From positions 248,001 through 312,000 of the forward strand of contig NZ_JAFEVR010000006.1 in NCBI RefSeq assembly GCF_017352375.1: DNA of 64,000 nt, given 5' to 3'. A program made the position numbers and the translations under genes. Shown here one piece after another: positions 9,286 to 17,423 of the stretch. Position 1 is the stretch's first letter. Each line of letters starts with the position of its first letter. Origin of the DNA: Mycolicibacterium sp. S2-37. GTDB lineage: Bacteria; Actinomycetota; Actinomycetes; Mycobacteriales; Mycobacteriaceae. The notes under the pieces are model-generated. The model was given only the letters and a program-made list of their open reading frames with translations. It ran no database searches and had not been told where the DNA came from.

Positions 9286-10317
9286 ATGCGGTTCACCAAT
9301 ATGGTCGACGTCGTCGGCTGCCATGCCGAGGGCGAGATCGGGAACGTCGTCGTCGGGGGCATCGGCGATGTCCCGGGGGTGACGATGCTGGACAAGCGTA
9401 ATCACCTGCAGGAACACCGCGACGACCTCCGTCAGCGGTTACTTCACGAACCGCGCGGCAACGTGGTCCGCTCCGTGAATCTGGTATTGCCGTCCAGTAA
9501 TCCGGCTGCGGCCATGGGCTACGTCGTCATGGAATCGACGGAGTATCCGGTGATGTCCGGCAGCAACACGATCTGCGTGGCCACCGTGCTGTTGGAGACT
9601 GGGATGGTGCCGATGACCGAGCCGGTCACCGATCTCACGCTGGAATCGCCGGCCGGCTTGATCGACCTGCAGTGCACCTGTCGCGACGGCAAGGTCACCA
9701 GCGTCCGATTCGTCAATCAACCCGCGTTTGTCTACCACCTCGACGCCTCCATCGAGGTGCCGGGCATCGGCACGCTGACCGTGGACGTCGCGTGGGGCGG
9801 CATGGCGTACGTTCTGGTCGACGCGGCGAGCGCAGGATTCGCGCTGGAACCGTCGGAGGCTCGCGACCTCTGCGTAACCGGCCAGCGAATCAAGAATGCG
9901 GCAGCCGAACAGCTGTCGGCAGTCCATCCGGTGCACCCGGAGTTCCCGGGCATCACACAGACCGAGTTCGTCACGCCCCTGCAGCGCATCGACGGCCGGT
10001 TGACCGCCCGCAATGCGGTCATCGTCTCGCCCGGACGTATCGACCGGTCCGCCTGCGGCACGGGAACCTCCGCGCGCCTGGCCGTGATGCATGCGCGCGG
10101 CCAGATCGGACCCGGGGAGCACTTCATCCACCGGTCGATTCTCGACACCCAGTTCGACGGCGTCATCGAGAGTCTGACGGACATCGGAGGCATCCCCGCT
10201 GTGGTGCCGAGCATCGCCGGGCAGGCCTGGATCACCGACTTCAGCAAGGTGGGGGTCGATCCCAGCGATCCGTTCCCGACCGGCTTCACTCTCTCCGACA
10301 CCTGGCTGGGGCCCTAG
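9286..10317 (+). CDS. Proline racemase-family protein, candidate hydroxyproline 2-epimerase (Ser/Cys type)
   Basis: A 343-residue member of the proline racemase superfamily, ATG 9286, GGGAG upstream. The N-terminal VDVVGCHAEGEIGNVVVGG is typical. Of the two catalytic acid/base positions, the second is the expected cysteine in DRSACGTGTSAR (Cys257), while the first is serine in VMSGSNTICVA (Ser91) instead of the MCGHG cysteine. Ser/Cys members have been characterised as hydroxyproline epimerases; Cys/Thr members are dehydratases. The enzyme would invert C2 of trans-4-hydroxy-L-proline (or the 3-hydroxy isomer) to the cis-D form. It lies 91 bp after the DapA-like gene in the same direction. Epimerase is the best guess; substrate untested. 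Confidence 0.82.
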   Translation: MRFTNMVDVVGCHAEGEIGNVVVGGIGDVPGVTMLDKRNHLQEHRDDLRQRLLHEPRGNVVRSVNLVLPSSNPAAAMGYVVMESTEYPVMSGSNTICVATVLLETGMVPMTEPVTDLTLESPAGLIDLQCTCRDGKVTSVRFVNQPAFVYHLDASIEVPGIGTLTVDVAWGGMAYVLVDAASAGFALEPSEARDLCVTGQRIKNAAAEQLSAVHPVHPEFPGITQTEFVTPLQRIDGRLTARNAVIVSPGRIDRSACGTGTSARLAVMHARGQIGPGEHFIHRSILDTQFDGVIESLTDIGGIPAVVPSIAGQAWITDFSKVGVDPSDPFPTGFTLSDTWLGP

Positions 10318-10356
10318 CGGCGAGTCGAAACCACAGGCGTTGCAGCGGCGCGGTGT

Positions 10357-10368
10357 ATTGTCGACTAA
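10357..10368. promoter_or_regulatory. Candidate GntR operator 3 (ATTGTCGACTAA), autoregulatory
   Basis: Matches 10 of 12 positions of the island palindrome, 20 bp before the GTG start of gntR. TATTGT (10356-10361) could be the -10 hexamer. A weaker site at the regulator's own gene is common in autoregulated GntR systems. Confidence 0.6.
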
Positions 10369-10388
10369 ATCCCACAGAGGGGAATGAC

Positions 10389-11081
10389 GTGGCTACCTTC
10401 GCGCCGCTGGCACATCAGAAAGCGCCGACTGCGGTCCTCGCCCAGATCCGGCAGGCGATCCTGTCCGGCGATCTGCCTGCCGGATCACAGTTGCGCGAGG
10501 CGCACATCGCCGAAGAGATGGGCATCAGCCGTTCTCCGGTCCGCGAGGCGCTGAGCCGCCTCGAGGAGGAGGGGCTCGTCGAGAAAGTGCCCTTCAAGGG
10601 CGCCTTCGTTGCATCGGTGTCGCCGGAGACCATCGCCGAGATCGCCGCCATTCGGGCGCTTCTGGAACCCTATGCGGTGACCCAGGCGCTGCCCCGCCTG
10701 GGCGATGCGGACTGGAAGCAACTGCGCAAGCTCCTCGACCAACTCGATCGCGCCTCGGGACGCGATCTCGGGTCCGCCATCGAGAAGCATCTCGCGTTTC
10801 ACCGCTACTTCTACGAAAAGTCGGGCAACGCAACCCTTCTCGCCCTGTGGCAGGACTGGGAACTCAAACTGCGCCTCTTCTTCATCTTCGACCACGAGGC
10901 GTTTCAGTCCGCGCAGGACGTGGCCGGTGTGCACGAAGAACTCATCAGTGTGATCGAGTCCGGAGACCACGACCGGATCCGCGAGGCCTTCGGCCACCAT
11001 GTGCACTTCGCTCCGGGGGTGGAGGTCGGCGATCCGCTTCAGGACGGGCGCCGCGGCGCCGGTGCCGGCCGCTCCGGATAG
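10389..11081 (+). CDS. GntR-family (FCD/FadR subfamily) transcriptional regulator
   Basis: A 230-residue protein starting at GTG 10389, after AGAGGGG. The N-terminal winged helix contains AILSGDLPAGSQLREAHIAEEMGISRSPVREALSRLEEEGLV (shown here only as its landmarks: SGDLPAGS, LAEEMG-type helix, SRSPVREAL), the classic GntR signature, at about residues 20-65. The C-terminal FCD domain has the metal/ligand-binding histidines in HLAFHRYFY and near the end FGHHV. FCD regulators usually bind an acidic metabolite of the pathway they repress. FadR/VanR-type operators have a T-GT-N-AC-A core, which fits the ATTGTCGACAAT palindromes seen five times in this island. I infer it is the local pathway repressor. 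Confidence 0.9.
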   Translation: MATFAPLAHQKAPTAVLAQIRQAILSGDLPAGSQLREAHIAEEMGISRSPVREALSRLEEEGLVEKVPFKGAFVASVSPETIAEIAAIRALLEPYAVTQALPRLGDADWKQLRKLLDQLDRASGRDLGSAIEKHLAFHRYFYEKSGNATLLALWQDWELKLRLFFIFDHEAFQSAQDVAGVHEELISVIESGDHDRIREAFGHHVHFAPGVEVGDPLQDGRRGAGAGRSG

Positions 11082-11242
11082 TCTTTGCACCCATTGCGCT
11101 CGACGGCCTCCGAGGTGCGCCCCAGCGGCCGGTCCAGCGCGTGTCGTAGCTGCTCATAGACGATTTCGGGCGAAGATTCCGCCCTCGTATCACGTGTGGC
11201 CCAGATCGCATCCAGGCCTTGCGCGGCCCAGAACAATGGCAT
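11039..11242 (-). CDS. Possible small protein or gene remnant, leaderless from the operator
   Basis: A 67-codon frame beginning with ATG at 11242, immediately next to operator 4 (11243-11254), and overlapping the 3' end of gntR on the other strand. The sequence (for example GLDAIWATRDTRAESSPEIV) looks protein-like and contains no low-complexity shadow pattern except the last 15 residues. Third-position GC appears lower than in neighbours. I recognise no family. If real, it would be a leaderless message reading opposite to the permease gene. It may equally be a decayed fragment. Confidence 0.25.
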   Translation of the reverse strand: MPLFWAAQGLDAIWATRDTRAESSPEIVYEQLRHALDRPLGRTSEAVERNGCKDYPERPAPAPRRPS

Positions 11243-11254
11243 ATTGTCGACAAC
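11243..11254. promoter_or_regulatory. Candidate GntR operator 4 (ATTGTCGACAAC)
   Basis: Matches 11 of 12 positions of the palindrome, 63 bp before the ATG of the APC permease and the long operon behind it. TATTGT at 11242-11247 is a -10 candidate. GCACAAT follows the right arm, as at operators 2 and 5. Confidence 0.7.
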
Positions 11255-11317
11255 GCACAATGAACCAAACTCGCTATGAGGCCAGTCCGACCGTCCCACA
11301 CCAGAAGCGAAGAGACC

Positions 11318-12796
11318 ATGACACTTGACAACCCCCCGCCGATCGCGCCGGGCAATGGCGAGTCGTTGAGCGACGTCGCCGCCAACGACGAGAGCCATCT
11401 GCAGAAGTACGGCTACAAGCAGGAACTCAATCGCGCCCTCGGCCTGTTCTCGTCATTCGGTGTGCAATTCACCTCGATCTCGGTCGGCTCCGTGGTCTTC
11501 ACCACGATCATCGTGGGCTTCGGATTCTTCGGCCCGGCCTCTTTCTGGCCGTTCATCATCGGCGGCGCTCTGCAGGTGTTTGCGGTGGGTTTGGCAGTGG
11601 CGCAACTGGTTTCGGCGTTCCCCCTCTCCGGCGGGGTGTACCAGATCATCAGTCGGCTTGCGCCCAAGCAACAGTGGCTGGCGTGGCAGGGCGGCTGGTG
11701 GCTGGTCATCGCCCACACCGTCGCCGTTGCGGCACTGTCGGTGAGTATGGTGCCGTTCATCGCCGGCTGGTTCGGCCTCGGTGAACTCTCGAGTTTCCAG
11801 ATCACCCTGTTCGCCATTGGCATCATCGTCCTTGTCACCCTGGTCAACATCGCCGGAGTGAAGGCCGCCGCCCTGCTCAACAACATCGGCGTGGTCGCCG
11901 AAGCCGCCATCATCGTCATGGTGATCGTCGCGCTCGTGGTGGCGAAATACGACCGGGCGCCGGCCTCGGTGCTGTTCGACACCGCGGGCACGGTCGGACC
12001 CGGCGGCAACGCCGCCTGGGTCGGTTTCCTGTTCGCGATGATCCTTCCCGCGTACACGATCTCCAGTTTCGATGCGACGGGCAACGCCGCCGAGGAGACC
12101 AAGAACGCCGCGCGAAATGCCGCTTGGGGAACGGTTCTGGCCAATACCGCCGCAGTCATCGGTGGCAGCATCTTCTTCTATCTGCTCGTGCGCGCGATTC
12201 CCGATGTCGATGCGGTGATGGAGAGCGCCACCCCGGTCAAACTGATCCTCGACTCGGCCGTGGGCAGTACGCTGACAACGATATTCGAGGCCGTGGCCAT
12301 CGTCGCTCTGATGGCGTGCATCGCCATGCTGCAGCTGACCGCGGTCCGCGTGGTGTGGTCGCAGGCGCGTGACCGCCAGATGCCGGCGGCGCACTGGCTG
12401 CACCGGCTCAACGGCAACCGCATCCCGATGAACGCCACCTTCGTGGTCACGCTCATCTCGGTTCTCGTGTGCTGCTGGTCGTCGCTGCTGAGTGTGCTCT
12501 CGGCCATGACTGCGCTGGCGTGGGCGCTGGCGTACGGCGTCGTGGTGGCGGTGGGATTCGTTGCGGTACTGCGCAAGCAGTTGCCGGACCATCCTTTCAA
12601 CCTGAAGGCGGCTTCGCCGTTCGTGTTCGCGATCGCGATCCTCTGGTCGATCGTGCTGTGCGCGTTGCTGGTGTGGTCGGACTGGCTGCGCGTCGGTGTC
12701 GGCATGCTGGTGGCCATCGCGATCGGATTCGCGATCTACTTCCTCATTCCTGCCGAGCACCGCGGGAAACTGGGACGCGAAGGCATTCACGACTGA
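11318..12796 (+). CDS. APC-superfamily amino acid/amine permease
   Basis: A 492-residue protein with about 12 hydrophobic helices, ATG 11318. The N-terminal cytoplasmic QKYGYKQELNRALGLFSSFG and the motif AEETKNAARNAAWGTV place it in the amino acid/choline (ACT-like) branch of the APC superfamily, which takes up amino acids, GABA, choline-type amines or ethanolamine with protons. It is first of a likely operon: permease, aldehyde dehydrogenase, semialdehyde dehydrogenase, thioesterase, SDR. The gap to the next gene is 52 bp. It probably imports the growth substrate of the island; I propose hydroxyproline or a related cyclic amino acid, by context only. Confidence 0.88.
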   Translation: MTLDNPPPIAPGNGESLSDVAANDESHLQKYGYKQELNRALGLFSSFGVQFTSISVGSVVFTTIIVGFGFFGPASFWPFIIGGALQVFAVGLAVAQLVSAFPLSGGVYQIISRLAPKQQWLAWQGGWWLVIAHTVAVAALSVSMVPFIAGWFGLGELSSFQITLFAIGIIVLVTLVNIAGVKAAALLNNIGVVAEAAIIVMVIVALVVAKYDRAPASVLFDTAGTVGPGGNAAWVGFLFAMILPAYTISSFDATGNAAEETKNAARNAAWGTVLANTAAVIGGSIFFYLLVRAIPDVDAVMESATPVKLILDSAVGSTLTTIFEAVAIVALMACIAMLQLTAVRVVWSQARDRQMPAAHWLHRLNGNRIPMNATFVVTLISVLVCCWSSLLSVLSAMTALAWALAYGVVVAVGFVAVLRKQLPDHPFNLKAASPFVFAIAILWSIVLCALLVWSDWLRVGVGMLVAIAIGFAIYFLIPAEHRGKLGREGIHD

Positions 12797-12848
12797 ACCG
12801 GCGTCCTGATCCAGAAGGCGATCTCACCGACAAGGAGTCACAAGCACC

Positions 12849-14297
12849 ATGGCATTTCACGCCCCGAGCCTGCCCACCGTCGCGAATCTGATCAATGGCC
12901 AGTGGGTCGACGGTTCGGGCGCCGACACCCTCACCGTCCTGAATCCCGGCACCGCCGAGGTGTTGACGTCGTTCGCCTCCTCGACTGTCGATGATGTCGA
13001 CCGTGCGGTGGCGGCTGCGCGCGCGGCTCAGCCCGCATGGGCGGCGCTCTCAGCACGCCAGCGGTCTGCCGCGCTGCACGAGATCAGCGTCGAGTTCGCC
13101 CGCCGGTTGCCCGAATTCATCGGTCTCGAGGTGCTCGACGCCGGCAAGCCGGTCACCGCCGCCGCAGCGGAGGAGCTGCCCGACATCGCCGATTCGGTGC
13201 GTCACTTCGCCGGAGCCGCACGGGTGCTCGGCGGCCAGGCTGCCGGAGAATACGTCTCGGGGACGACGACCTTCGTGCGTCGTGAACCGCTGGGCGTCGT
13301 CGCCGGCATCACCCCGTGGAATTACCCTCTGTGGCAGGCGGTCTGGAAGATCATGCCCGCTCTGGCGGCCGGGAACGCGGTGGTCATCAAGCCCGCCGAG
13401 ATCACGCCGCTGTCGACCGTGGCCTTCGCCGCCCTTGCTGCGCAGCACCTGCCGGCCGGCGTGCTCAACGTCGTCAACGGCCACGGCAGCGTGGTGGGTG
13501 CGGCATTGGCCGGCCACCCAGGTGTCAACCTGGTGTCCTTCACCGGCTCGACGGCCACGGGGCGCAACATCGCCGCAGCGTCGGCCCAGAATCCCAACCG
13601 GGCCGTCCTCGAACTCGGCGGCAATGCGCCAGTGATCGTCTTCGACGACGTGGACGTCGAATCGGCGGCGGAGAGCATCGTCGGCGCCGCGCTGTACAAC
13701 GCCGGCCAGGAATGCATGGCCGCCACCAGACTCATCATCGCCGAGTCAGTTTTCGAACGCTTCGTACGAGCCGTGGTGGACAATCTCGAGAAGGTGGTCC
13801 TCGGAGATCCGACCGACGAGGCCACCACCTTGGGGCCGTTGATCTCGGCCGAGCAGCTCGACCGCGTCGAGAAGCTGATCGCCAATCGGCCCACGTCCTC
13901 GACGGTCCTGCACGGCGGCAACCGCCCCGACCGGCCGGGTTTCTACCTCGAGCCGACGCTCATCAGCGGCCTGAGTCAGGACGACGACCTCATTCAGCAG
14001 GAGATCTTCGGTCCGGTGCTGACCGCGCAGACCTTCACCCACGAAGCCGAGTCCGTCGCGCTGGCCAACGGCGTGGACTTCGGTCTGGCGGGGTCGGTGT
14101 GGACCCGCGACGTGGGCCGCGGCATGCGGGTGGTCAACGCGCTCGACTTCGGCAATGTCTGGATCAACAACCACCTCGTCGTCGCGCCCGATCTGCCGAT
14201 CGGCGGCTTCAACTCCTCCGGCTACGGCAAGGAGGGTGGCCAACTCGGCATCGAGGAATTCACCCGCGTCAAGCAGATCGGGATCAGCCTCACGTGA
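12849..14297 (+). CDS. NAD(P)-dependent aldehyde dehydrogenase (aminobutyraldehyde/betaine-aldehyde type)
   Basis: A 482-residue ALDH, ATG 12849 with AAGGAG upstream (12833-12838). Catalytic residues are intact: the general base Glu255 in VLELGGNAP and nucleophile Cys289 in NAGQECMAATR; GSTATGR is the nucleotide-binding loop and ITPWNYP the oxyanion asparagine region. The overall sequence resembles gamma-aminobutyraldehyde and betaine-aldehyde dehydrogenases. It would oxidise an omega-amino or short-chain aldehyde. The next gene is a second ALDH of another class, 31 bp downstream, so the pathway may have two aldehyde steps or two substrates. Confidence 0.88.
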   Translation: MAFHAPSLPTVANLINGQWVDGSGADTLTVLNPGTAEVLTSFASSTVDDVDRAVAAARAAQPAWAALSARQRSAALHEISVEFARRLPEFIGLEVLDAGKPVTAAAAEELPDIADSVRHFAGAARVLGGQAAGEYVSGTTTFVRREPLGVVAGITPWNYPLWQAVWKIMPALAAGNAVVIKPAEITPLSTVAFAALAAQHLPAGVLNVVNGHGSVVGAALAGHPGVNLVSFTGSTATGRNIAAASAQNPNRAVLELGGNAPVIVFDDVDVESAAESIVGAALYNAGQECMAATRLIIAESVFERFVRAVVDNLEKVVLGDPTDEATTLGPLISAEQLDRVEKLIANRPTSSTVLHGGNRPDRPGFYLEPTLISGLSQDDDLIQQEIFGPVLTAQTFTHEAESVALANGVDFGLAGSVWTRDVGRGMRVVNALDFGNVWINNHLVVAPDLPIGGFNSSGYGKEGGQLGIEEFTRVKQIGISLT

Positions 14298-14328
14298 TTC
14301 GCTGCGATACCCACCGAAAGGCAAGACC

Positions 14329-15855
14329 GTGACCCCCGTCTGTGGTGTCGATCCCCGTACCGCGACCGCCCTTCCTGTCGTCACCGAAGAGACGACCGCC
14401 GCTCAGGTCGACGCCGTCGCCGAGCTGGCCGCCGTGGCGGCCACCGGATTGGAAGCGATGGGCCGGCTCGGGCGTGGAGAGCTGCTCGATGCCATCGCCG
14501 ATGCGGTGGAACGGCACCGCGACGAGCTCATCACCACCGCTTCGCTCGAAACCGGTTTCACCACAGGAAAGCTCGACGGCGAACTCACCCGCGCCGCCTA
14601 TCAATTCCGCTTCTTCGCCAATGTCGTGCGCGAAGGCACCTATCTGGAAGCCACGATCGACCACGCCGGCACCACGCCGATGGGTCCGCGGCCGGACCTG
14701 CGTCGGCTGCTGGTGCCGATCGGGCCGGTGGCGGTGTTCGGGGCGAGCAATTTCCCGTTCGCGTTCTCTGTGCTGGGCGGCGACACCGCCTCGGCGCTGG
14801 CCGCGGGCAGTCCGGTGGTGGCCAAGGCGCACGAATCCCATCCCGCCACCTCCGCGCTGTCGTTCGACGTGTTGGCGGGAGCGGTCGTTCGGACGCGCGC
14901 ACCCGGGGGGGCGGTGGGCATCGTCTACGGACGCGATGCGGGAGCTCGCCTCGTGGCCCACCCCGCTGTCCGCGCGGTCAGCTTCACCGGCTCGCTTTCG
15001 GGCGGGAACGCGGTGCTGGACATCATCAACCGCCGCGCCGAACCGATACCGTTCTACGGGGAGCTGAGCAGCCTGAACCCGGTGATCGTCACGCCCGCGG
15101 CCGCTGCGGAGCGTGGCGAGACGATCGGCACGGACCTGGTCGCCTCGTTCACCCTCGGCGCCGGCCAGTTGTGCACCAAGCCGGGGGTGGTCCTCGTGCC
15201 GGACAGTTCCGCCGGTGACGCTCTGGTCGGCGCAGTCCGAGCGGCAGTAGCCGAGGCGCCTGCCGCGCCGCTGCTCAACGAGCGCATCTTCGACGGCTAT
15301 CGCAGCGCAACGCGATCGCTCCGGGGGCAACGACACCTCGCCATCCTGACCGAGGCGGGCGCCGATCCTGCTGCCGGCGGTTTCCGCGTGCGGCCCAGCG
15401 CATTCCAGACCGATCTCGCTCATCTGAGCGACGGTGTGGTCACCGAGATCTTCGGTCCGGTCACCGTCATCGTTCGGTACCCGACTTCCGACGTCGAGGA
15501 AGCCACCCGAGCGGTCCTCGAGATGGTGCCGCGCTCGTTGACTGTCACCATCCACCACGGTGCTGACGAGGATGGTCTGCTGACCAGGCTCACCGACACG
15601 GCGCGGCCGTCGGGCGGGCGCATCGTCTACAACGGATTCCCCACCGGAGTCGCGGTGTCGTGGGGGCAGACGCACGGTGGGCCGTGGCCGTCGACGAACT
15701 CCTTGCACACCTCGGTCGGTGCGACCGCGATCCGCCGCTTCCTCCGGCCGGTGACCTACCAGGGTGCGCCGGAATCGGTGCTGCCCGAGGAACTGCGCGA
15801 GGGCTTCGACGTCATCGTGCGCAGGGTCGACGGAGTGCTGAGGGTGCCGGGCTGA
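14329..15855 (+). CDS. 2-oxoglutarate semialdehyde dehydrogenase-type ALDH (NADP+)
   Basis: A 508-residue ALDH starting at GTG 14329. It lacks the long N-terminus of standard ALDHs and shows the signatures of the alpha-ketoglutaric-semialdehyde class: VPIGPVAVFGASNFPFAFSV, a KAHESHP stretch, base Glu245 in GELSSLNPV and nucleophile Cys282 in GAGQLCTKPGVV, and the C-terminal NGFPTGVAVSWGQTHGGPWP. This class converts 2,5-dioxovalerate to 2-oxoglutarate in the hydroxyproline, arabinose, xylose and glucarate pathways. Together with the DapA-like and racemase-like genes it argues for a route ending in 2-oxoglutarate. Its stop overlaps the next ATG. Confidence 0.87.
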   Translation: MTPVCGVDPRTATALPVVTEETTAAQVDAVAELAAVAATGLEAMGRLGRGELLDAIADAVERHRDELITTASLETGFTTGKLDGELTRAAYQFRFFANVVREGTYLEATIDHAGTTPMGPRPDLRRLLVPIGPVAVFGASNFPFAFSVLGGDTASALAAGSPVVAKAHESHPATSALSFDVLAGAVVRTRAPGGAVGIVYGRDAGARLVAHPAVRAVSFTGSLSGGNAVLDIINRRAEPIPFYGELSSLNPVIVTPAAAAERGETIGTDLVASFTLGAGQLCTKPGVVLVPDSSAGDALVGAVRAAVAEAPAAPLLNERIFDGYRSATRSLRGQRHLAILTEAGADPAAGGFRVRPSAFQTDLAHLSDGVVTEIFGPVTVIVRYPTSDVEEATRAVLEMVPRSLTVTIHHGADEDGLLTRLTDTARPSGGRIVYNGFPTGVAVSWGQTHGGPWPSTNSLHTSVGATAIRRFLRPVTYQGAPESVLPEELREGFDVIVRRVDGVLRVPG

Positions 15856-16337
15856 TGCCCGCGCCCGAGCACGCCGTGACGATGACGGTCCTGATGTCGC
15901 CCGACATGGCGAACTTCTCGGGGAACGTGCACGGCGGCGCCATCCTGAAAATCCTCGATCAGGTCGCCTACGCGTGCGCCAGCACGTACGCACGCAGCTA
16001 CGTGGTCACCCTGTCGGTCGACCGGGTGCTCTTCCGCGAGGCCATCCACGTCGGCGAATTGGTCACCTTCTCGGCCGCCGTCAACTACACCGGGCGCACC
16101 TCCATGGAGATCGGCATCAGGGTCGACACCGTCGAACCCCGCACCGGCGCCACCCGGCACACCAACAGCTGCTACTTCACCATGATCTCCGTCGACGGTG
16201 ACGGAAACCCCGTCGAGGTACCGCCGTTGCGCCCGCGCAGTCCCGTCGCCATGCGCCGTTATGAAGACGCCCGCCGGCGTCGGCGCGCTCAGCGACGCCA
16301 GTTCGAAGGCGAACACGCCTGCGAACCACTCGAATGA
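15855..16337 (+). CDS. Acyl-CoA thioesterase, hot-dog fold (YciA/BACH-like)
   Basis: A 160-residue hot-dog protein, ATG 15855 overlapping the ALDH stop (TGATG). MSPDMANFSGNVHGGAILKILDQVAYACAS is represented by the FSGNVHGG and LKILDQVA landmarks at about residues 19-38; the conserved Asp is in the latter. A basic, low-complexity tail (RRYEDARRRRRAQRRQ) follows the domain. The family hydrolyses short- to medium-chain acyl-CoA esters. Its role in a hydroxy-amino-acid pathway is not obvious; it may release CoA from an overflow intermediate, or the operon may degrade an acylated substrate. Confidence 0.82.
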   Translation: MPAPEHAVTMTVLMSPDMANFSGNVHGGAILKILDQVAYACASTYARSYVVTLSVDRVLFREAIHVGELVTFSAAVNYTGRTSMEIGIRVDTVEPRTGATRHTNSCYFTMISVDGDGNPVEVPPLRPRSPVAMRRYEDARRRRRAQRRQFEGEHACEPLE

Positions 16338-16352
16338 AAGCTGGTGCATGTC

Positions 16353-17126
16353 ATGATCCCGCCCGTCACCATCATCACCGGAGCGTCCTCGGGTATCGGC
16401 GCGGCCACCGCGCATGTGCTGGCGCAGCGCGGACATGCGGTCGCACTCCTGGCGCGCGACGAGGGGGCGCTGCGATCGGTCGCGGGGACCCTGCCTGAAG
16501 GTGCCAGGTTCGTGGTGCGCGCGTGCGACGTGACGGTGCCAGGGCAGGTCACCAGCGCTGTCGACGCCGTTGTCGACGAGCTCGGAGCACCCTTCGGATT
16601 GGTCAACGCAGCAGGAGTCTGCGTTCCCGCATCACTGCCGGATGTCAGCTTGCGCAGCTGGGAGACAACGCTTTCGGTTAATCTCACCGGCACGTTTCTC
16701 ATGTGCCAGGCGGTGGCCGCACGAATGGGCGGCGCCGCAGGAGCGGGCAGCATCGTCAATGTGGGTTCCGAAGCCGCCTCCATCGGTATGCCGCACTACT
16801 CGGCGTACTGCGCGAGCAAGGCCGGAGTACTCGGGCTCACCCGGTCCTTGGCCGCCGAATTGGCTCCTCGGGTGCGGATCAACGCGTTGTCTCCGGGACC
16901 CGTCGACACCCCGATGTTGCGCGGCGAGCTTGCGCTGTCCGACGATCCGGAAGAGGCCTACCATGCCGAAGTGAGCCGGGTTCCATTGCGTGCCATCGCC
17001 ACCGCCGCGCAGGTCGCCGACGCGGCGGTATGGCTGCTACATGCCGCCACCGCCACCGGCACCTCCCTTGCCCTTGACGGCGGCACCACCGTGGCGTGCT
17101 ACGGCGCCGCGCCGCATCAGCACTAG
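16353..17126 (+). CDS. Short-chain dehydrogenase/reductase
   Basis: A 257-residue classical SDR. TGASSGIG (about residues 8-15) binds NAD(P); VNAAGV is the NNAG-type motif; catalytic Ser is in NVGSEAASIG and the YxxxK pair in YSAYCASK. The C-terminal LSPGPVDTPML and TSLALDGGTTVA are typical. I chose ATG 16353; GTG 16344 is an alternative and neither has a strong ribosome binding site. Likely last gene of the permease operon. It would oxidise or reduce a hydroxyl/keto group of an intermediate; no substrate can be assigned. Confidence 0.85.
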   Translation: MIPPVTIITGASSGIGAATAHVLAQRGHAVALLARDEGALRSVAGTLPEGARFVVRACDVTVPGQVTSAVDAVVDELGAPFGLVNAAGVCVPASLPDVSLRSWETTLSVNLTGTFLMCQAVAARMGGAAGAGSIVNVGSEAASIGMPHYSAYCASKAGVLGLTRSLAAELAPRVRINALSPGPVDTPMLRGELALSDDPEEAYHAEVSRVPLRAIATAAQVADAAVWLLHAATATGTSLALDGGTTVACYGAAPHQH

Positions 17127-17423
17127 CGCACGCAGGTTCGAGTGCCGAGCGTCGCAAGAGCGGCGATGGTACTCAACCAGCGCTCAACGTGCCGAACGTC
17201 GAAAACCCCCATGCTATCGCCGAATTGGGGGTACGGCCCACAGGCTGAGGGCTGGGACGGATTCTTCGTCTGGACCCGACCGCGATCCTCGGGGTGATCG
17301 CCGTGTCGGAACGATGTTGGCCGGCAAGGCCCCTCGACTCCCGCGACCTCGAGAGCGCCGGAATGAGCCGGCGGCTCAGCGAACCGAGCTCCAACCACTG
17401 GATCGACGACGGACATCGGTGCG
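17127..17423. other. Non-coding gap between the convergent SDR and GMC operons
   Basis: Almost 300 bases without a credible gene. A stem with CCCCC (17206-17210) and GGGGG (about 17227-17231) arms and a 16-base loop could act as a weak terminator for the SDR operon. A 134-codon open frame on the minus strand crosses it, but it is Arg/Ser/Thr-rich and overlaps the small-subunit gene, so I treat it as a GC shadow. Confidence 0.4.

Noticed and set aside
9672-10388. Plus-strand open frame joined to gntR
   Set aside because: Arg-rich shadow of the epimerase gene; the GntR signature begins right after GTG 10389 and the operator at 10357.
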